26,500 nucleotides of DNA from Prorocentrum cordatum (Eukaryota; Sar; Dinophyceae; Prorocentrales; Prorocentraceae): the NCBI GenBank assembly GCA_963575745.1, contig CAUYUJ010017847.1:126001-152500 (forward strand), in the 5' to 3' direction. A program made the position numbers and the translations under genes. This document shows positions 25,493-26,500 of this stretch, piece by piece (position 1 is the first letter of the stretch; the number at the start of each line of letters is the position of its first letter). The notes below the pieces were generated by a model. That model was not told where the DNA came from, ran no database searches, and saw only the letters and a program-made list of their open reading frames with translations.

Positions 25493-25802
25493 CAATCCGG
25501 GGGCCTCGTGGAGCCTCTTCCGGTATCCAAAAGTTGGGCCTCCTGAGGTTTCCTGGGGGGGCCCTGGTACACACATCGCAAGGTGTGGCAACCCCACTTG
25601 CGCTCGAGTGCGGCCTCGATCTTCGATTCTTCTGCGTTCACCTCCTGTTCTCTTAGGCACGCCCTGGCGGCGCCGCCCCAGCTTCCCCTTCTCCATCTCC
25701 GATCCTGCAGTCATGCTGTCTTCCTGCTTCAAACGCCCTTTCAGTTTTTCCCAGCCATCCTGTGGTGTTGGGTCCTCCTTTTGAAGAGACGGTGCCGCGC
25801 GT

Positions 25803-25872
25803 CTCCTCCTCCTCCTCCTCCTCCTCCTCCTCCTCCTCCTCCTCCTCCTCCTCCTCCTCCTCCTCCTCCTCC
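25803..25872 (+). repeat. (CTC)n, about 23 uninterrupted units
   Basis: The longest pure triplet run in the window. It is read as poly-Ser, poly-Pro/Leu or poly-Glu in the open frames, none of which is supported. The flanking 25500-25800 stretch shows nothing convincing. Confidence 0.95.
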
Positions 25873-25904
25873 CTCCTCCCCCTCCTTGCCTTTGCTCTCC
25901 GCAT

Positions 25905-26370
25905 GTCTCTGTTTCGGCACACCCCTCACACGTTTCGTGGCTCTAAAGTCCCAGTGGCGCAGCCCGCATGGCGGCGCCGCTCTATTTTGGCACGCCCCTC
26001 ACACGTTTCGTGGCCCCACAGGGAGCTCCATCTTAGGTCCCAGTGGCGCAGCCCGCATGGCGGCGCCGCCCCATCTTGGTACACCCCTCACACGTTTCGT
26101 GGCCCTACAGGGAGCTCCATCTTAGGTTCCAGTGGCGCAGCCCGCATGGCGGCGCCGCTCCGTTTTGGTACACCCTCCTTCGTGGCCCCATAGGGAGCCC
26201 CATCTAGGGTCCCAGTGGCGCAGCCCGCATGGTGGCGGCGGCGCCCCATTCTGGCACACCCCTCAAACTTGTTGTGGCCCCATAGGGAGCTCCATCTGAT
26301 GCCATAGCGGCGCTGCCCGCATGGCGGCGCCGCCCTATTTTGGCACGCCCCTCACACGTTTCGTGGCCCC
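25905..26370 (+). repeat. ~89-bp tandem repeat, five units
   Basis: GCCCGCATGG occurs at 25962, 26051, 26140, 26223 and about 26316 (spacing 89, 89, 83, about 93). Each unit has CACCCCTCACACGTTTCGTGG, CAGGGAGCTCCATC, CCCAGTGGCGCAGCCCGCAT and GGCGGCGCCGC followed by TTTTGG. The last unit ends with a duplicated CCCCTCACACGTTT. Nothing can be assigned in 26380-26500. Confidence 0.95.
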
Positions 26371-26500
26371 TCACACGTTTTGGAAGCCTTCTCTCCGTCT
26401 CGTGGGCTCTCGCCCTGGGCCGTCGGCTGTCCAACGCGCTGCCCCCTTGGCCGACGTCGCCCAGGCGTGATCCTGGACTGCGGCCGCCGCGAGGCGGGGA

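Noticed and set aside
1-26500. rRNA, tRNA, snRNA or relic spliced-leader sequences
   Set aside because: I scanned by eye for tRNA-like arms, 5S-like boxes and the dinoflagellate spliced-leader core (GCCATTTTGGCTC) and saw none. A covariance-model search would be needed to exclude them.

Overview
The window reads as nuclear DNA of a dinoflagellate, most like the GC-rich, repeat-laden genomes of Prorocentrum or the Symbiodiniaceae. This is inferred from remembered protein-family patterns and overall texture, not from a search. The signs are: a degenerate member of a very large dinoflagellate protein family with CxCG, CFCC and DTLHCLYLGVFQQY motifs (7674-9851, minus); two minus-strand, intron-containing genes rich in KRPA/KRPS-type basic motifs (11531-16316 and about 16534-18174); the tail of a LINE with an RNase H-like region (5724-7382, plus); and large amounts of triplet, 11-bp and longer satellite repeats. 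No bacterial, organellar or viral gene was recognised. No rRNA, tRNA, spliced-leader relic or CRISPR array was seen.

Layout. 1-600: no secure gene, only a weak minus-strand coding-like stretch. 583-2965: a complex repeat whose basic unit is about 175 bp, arranged in two higher-order blocks. 2965-4625: a spacer holding hairpin motifs and a split minus-strand coiled-coil ORF with a duplicated 92-bp segment beside its 5' end. 4625-5830: an inverted, collinear copy of part of the repeat. 5724-7382: LINE C-terminal ORF that starts inside this inverted arm. 7670-7835: a second copy of the hairpin module. 7674-9851: a broken but essentially full-length member of the dinoflagellate family. 9930-11500: low complexity, a 48-bp palindrome and an 11-bp array. 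11531-18174: two minus-strand genes whose introns contain the (CTC/GAG)n tracts and an 11-bp BamHI-type array. 18040-18420: an AT-rich island. 18428-19357: a hypothetical plus-strand ORF with a (CAG)19 run. 19360-21740: no convincing gene. 21749-24690: a giant foldback of two arms of about 1.4 kb, each with four 248-bp units. 24690-26500: TA, 10-bp, CA, CTC and 89-bp repeats.

There is no evidence of an operon or joint pathway. The window is mobile and satellite DNA around a few lineage-specific genes. The most novel structure is the foldback. The most useful annotation points are a short terminal exon at 11531-11680 and the fact that several reading-frame breaks in the 7.7-9.9 kb gene fall on homopolymers, which makes sequence error a live alternative to pseudogenisation. 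Splice sites and start codons given here were picked by eye and are provisional.
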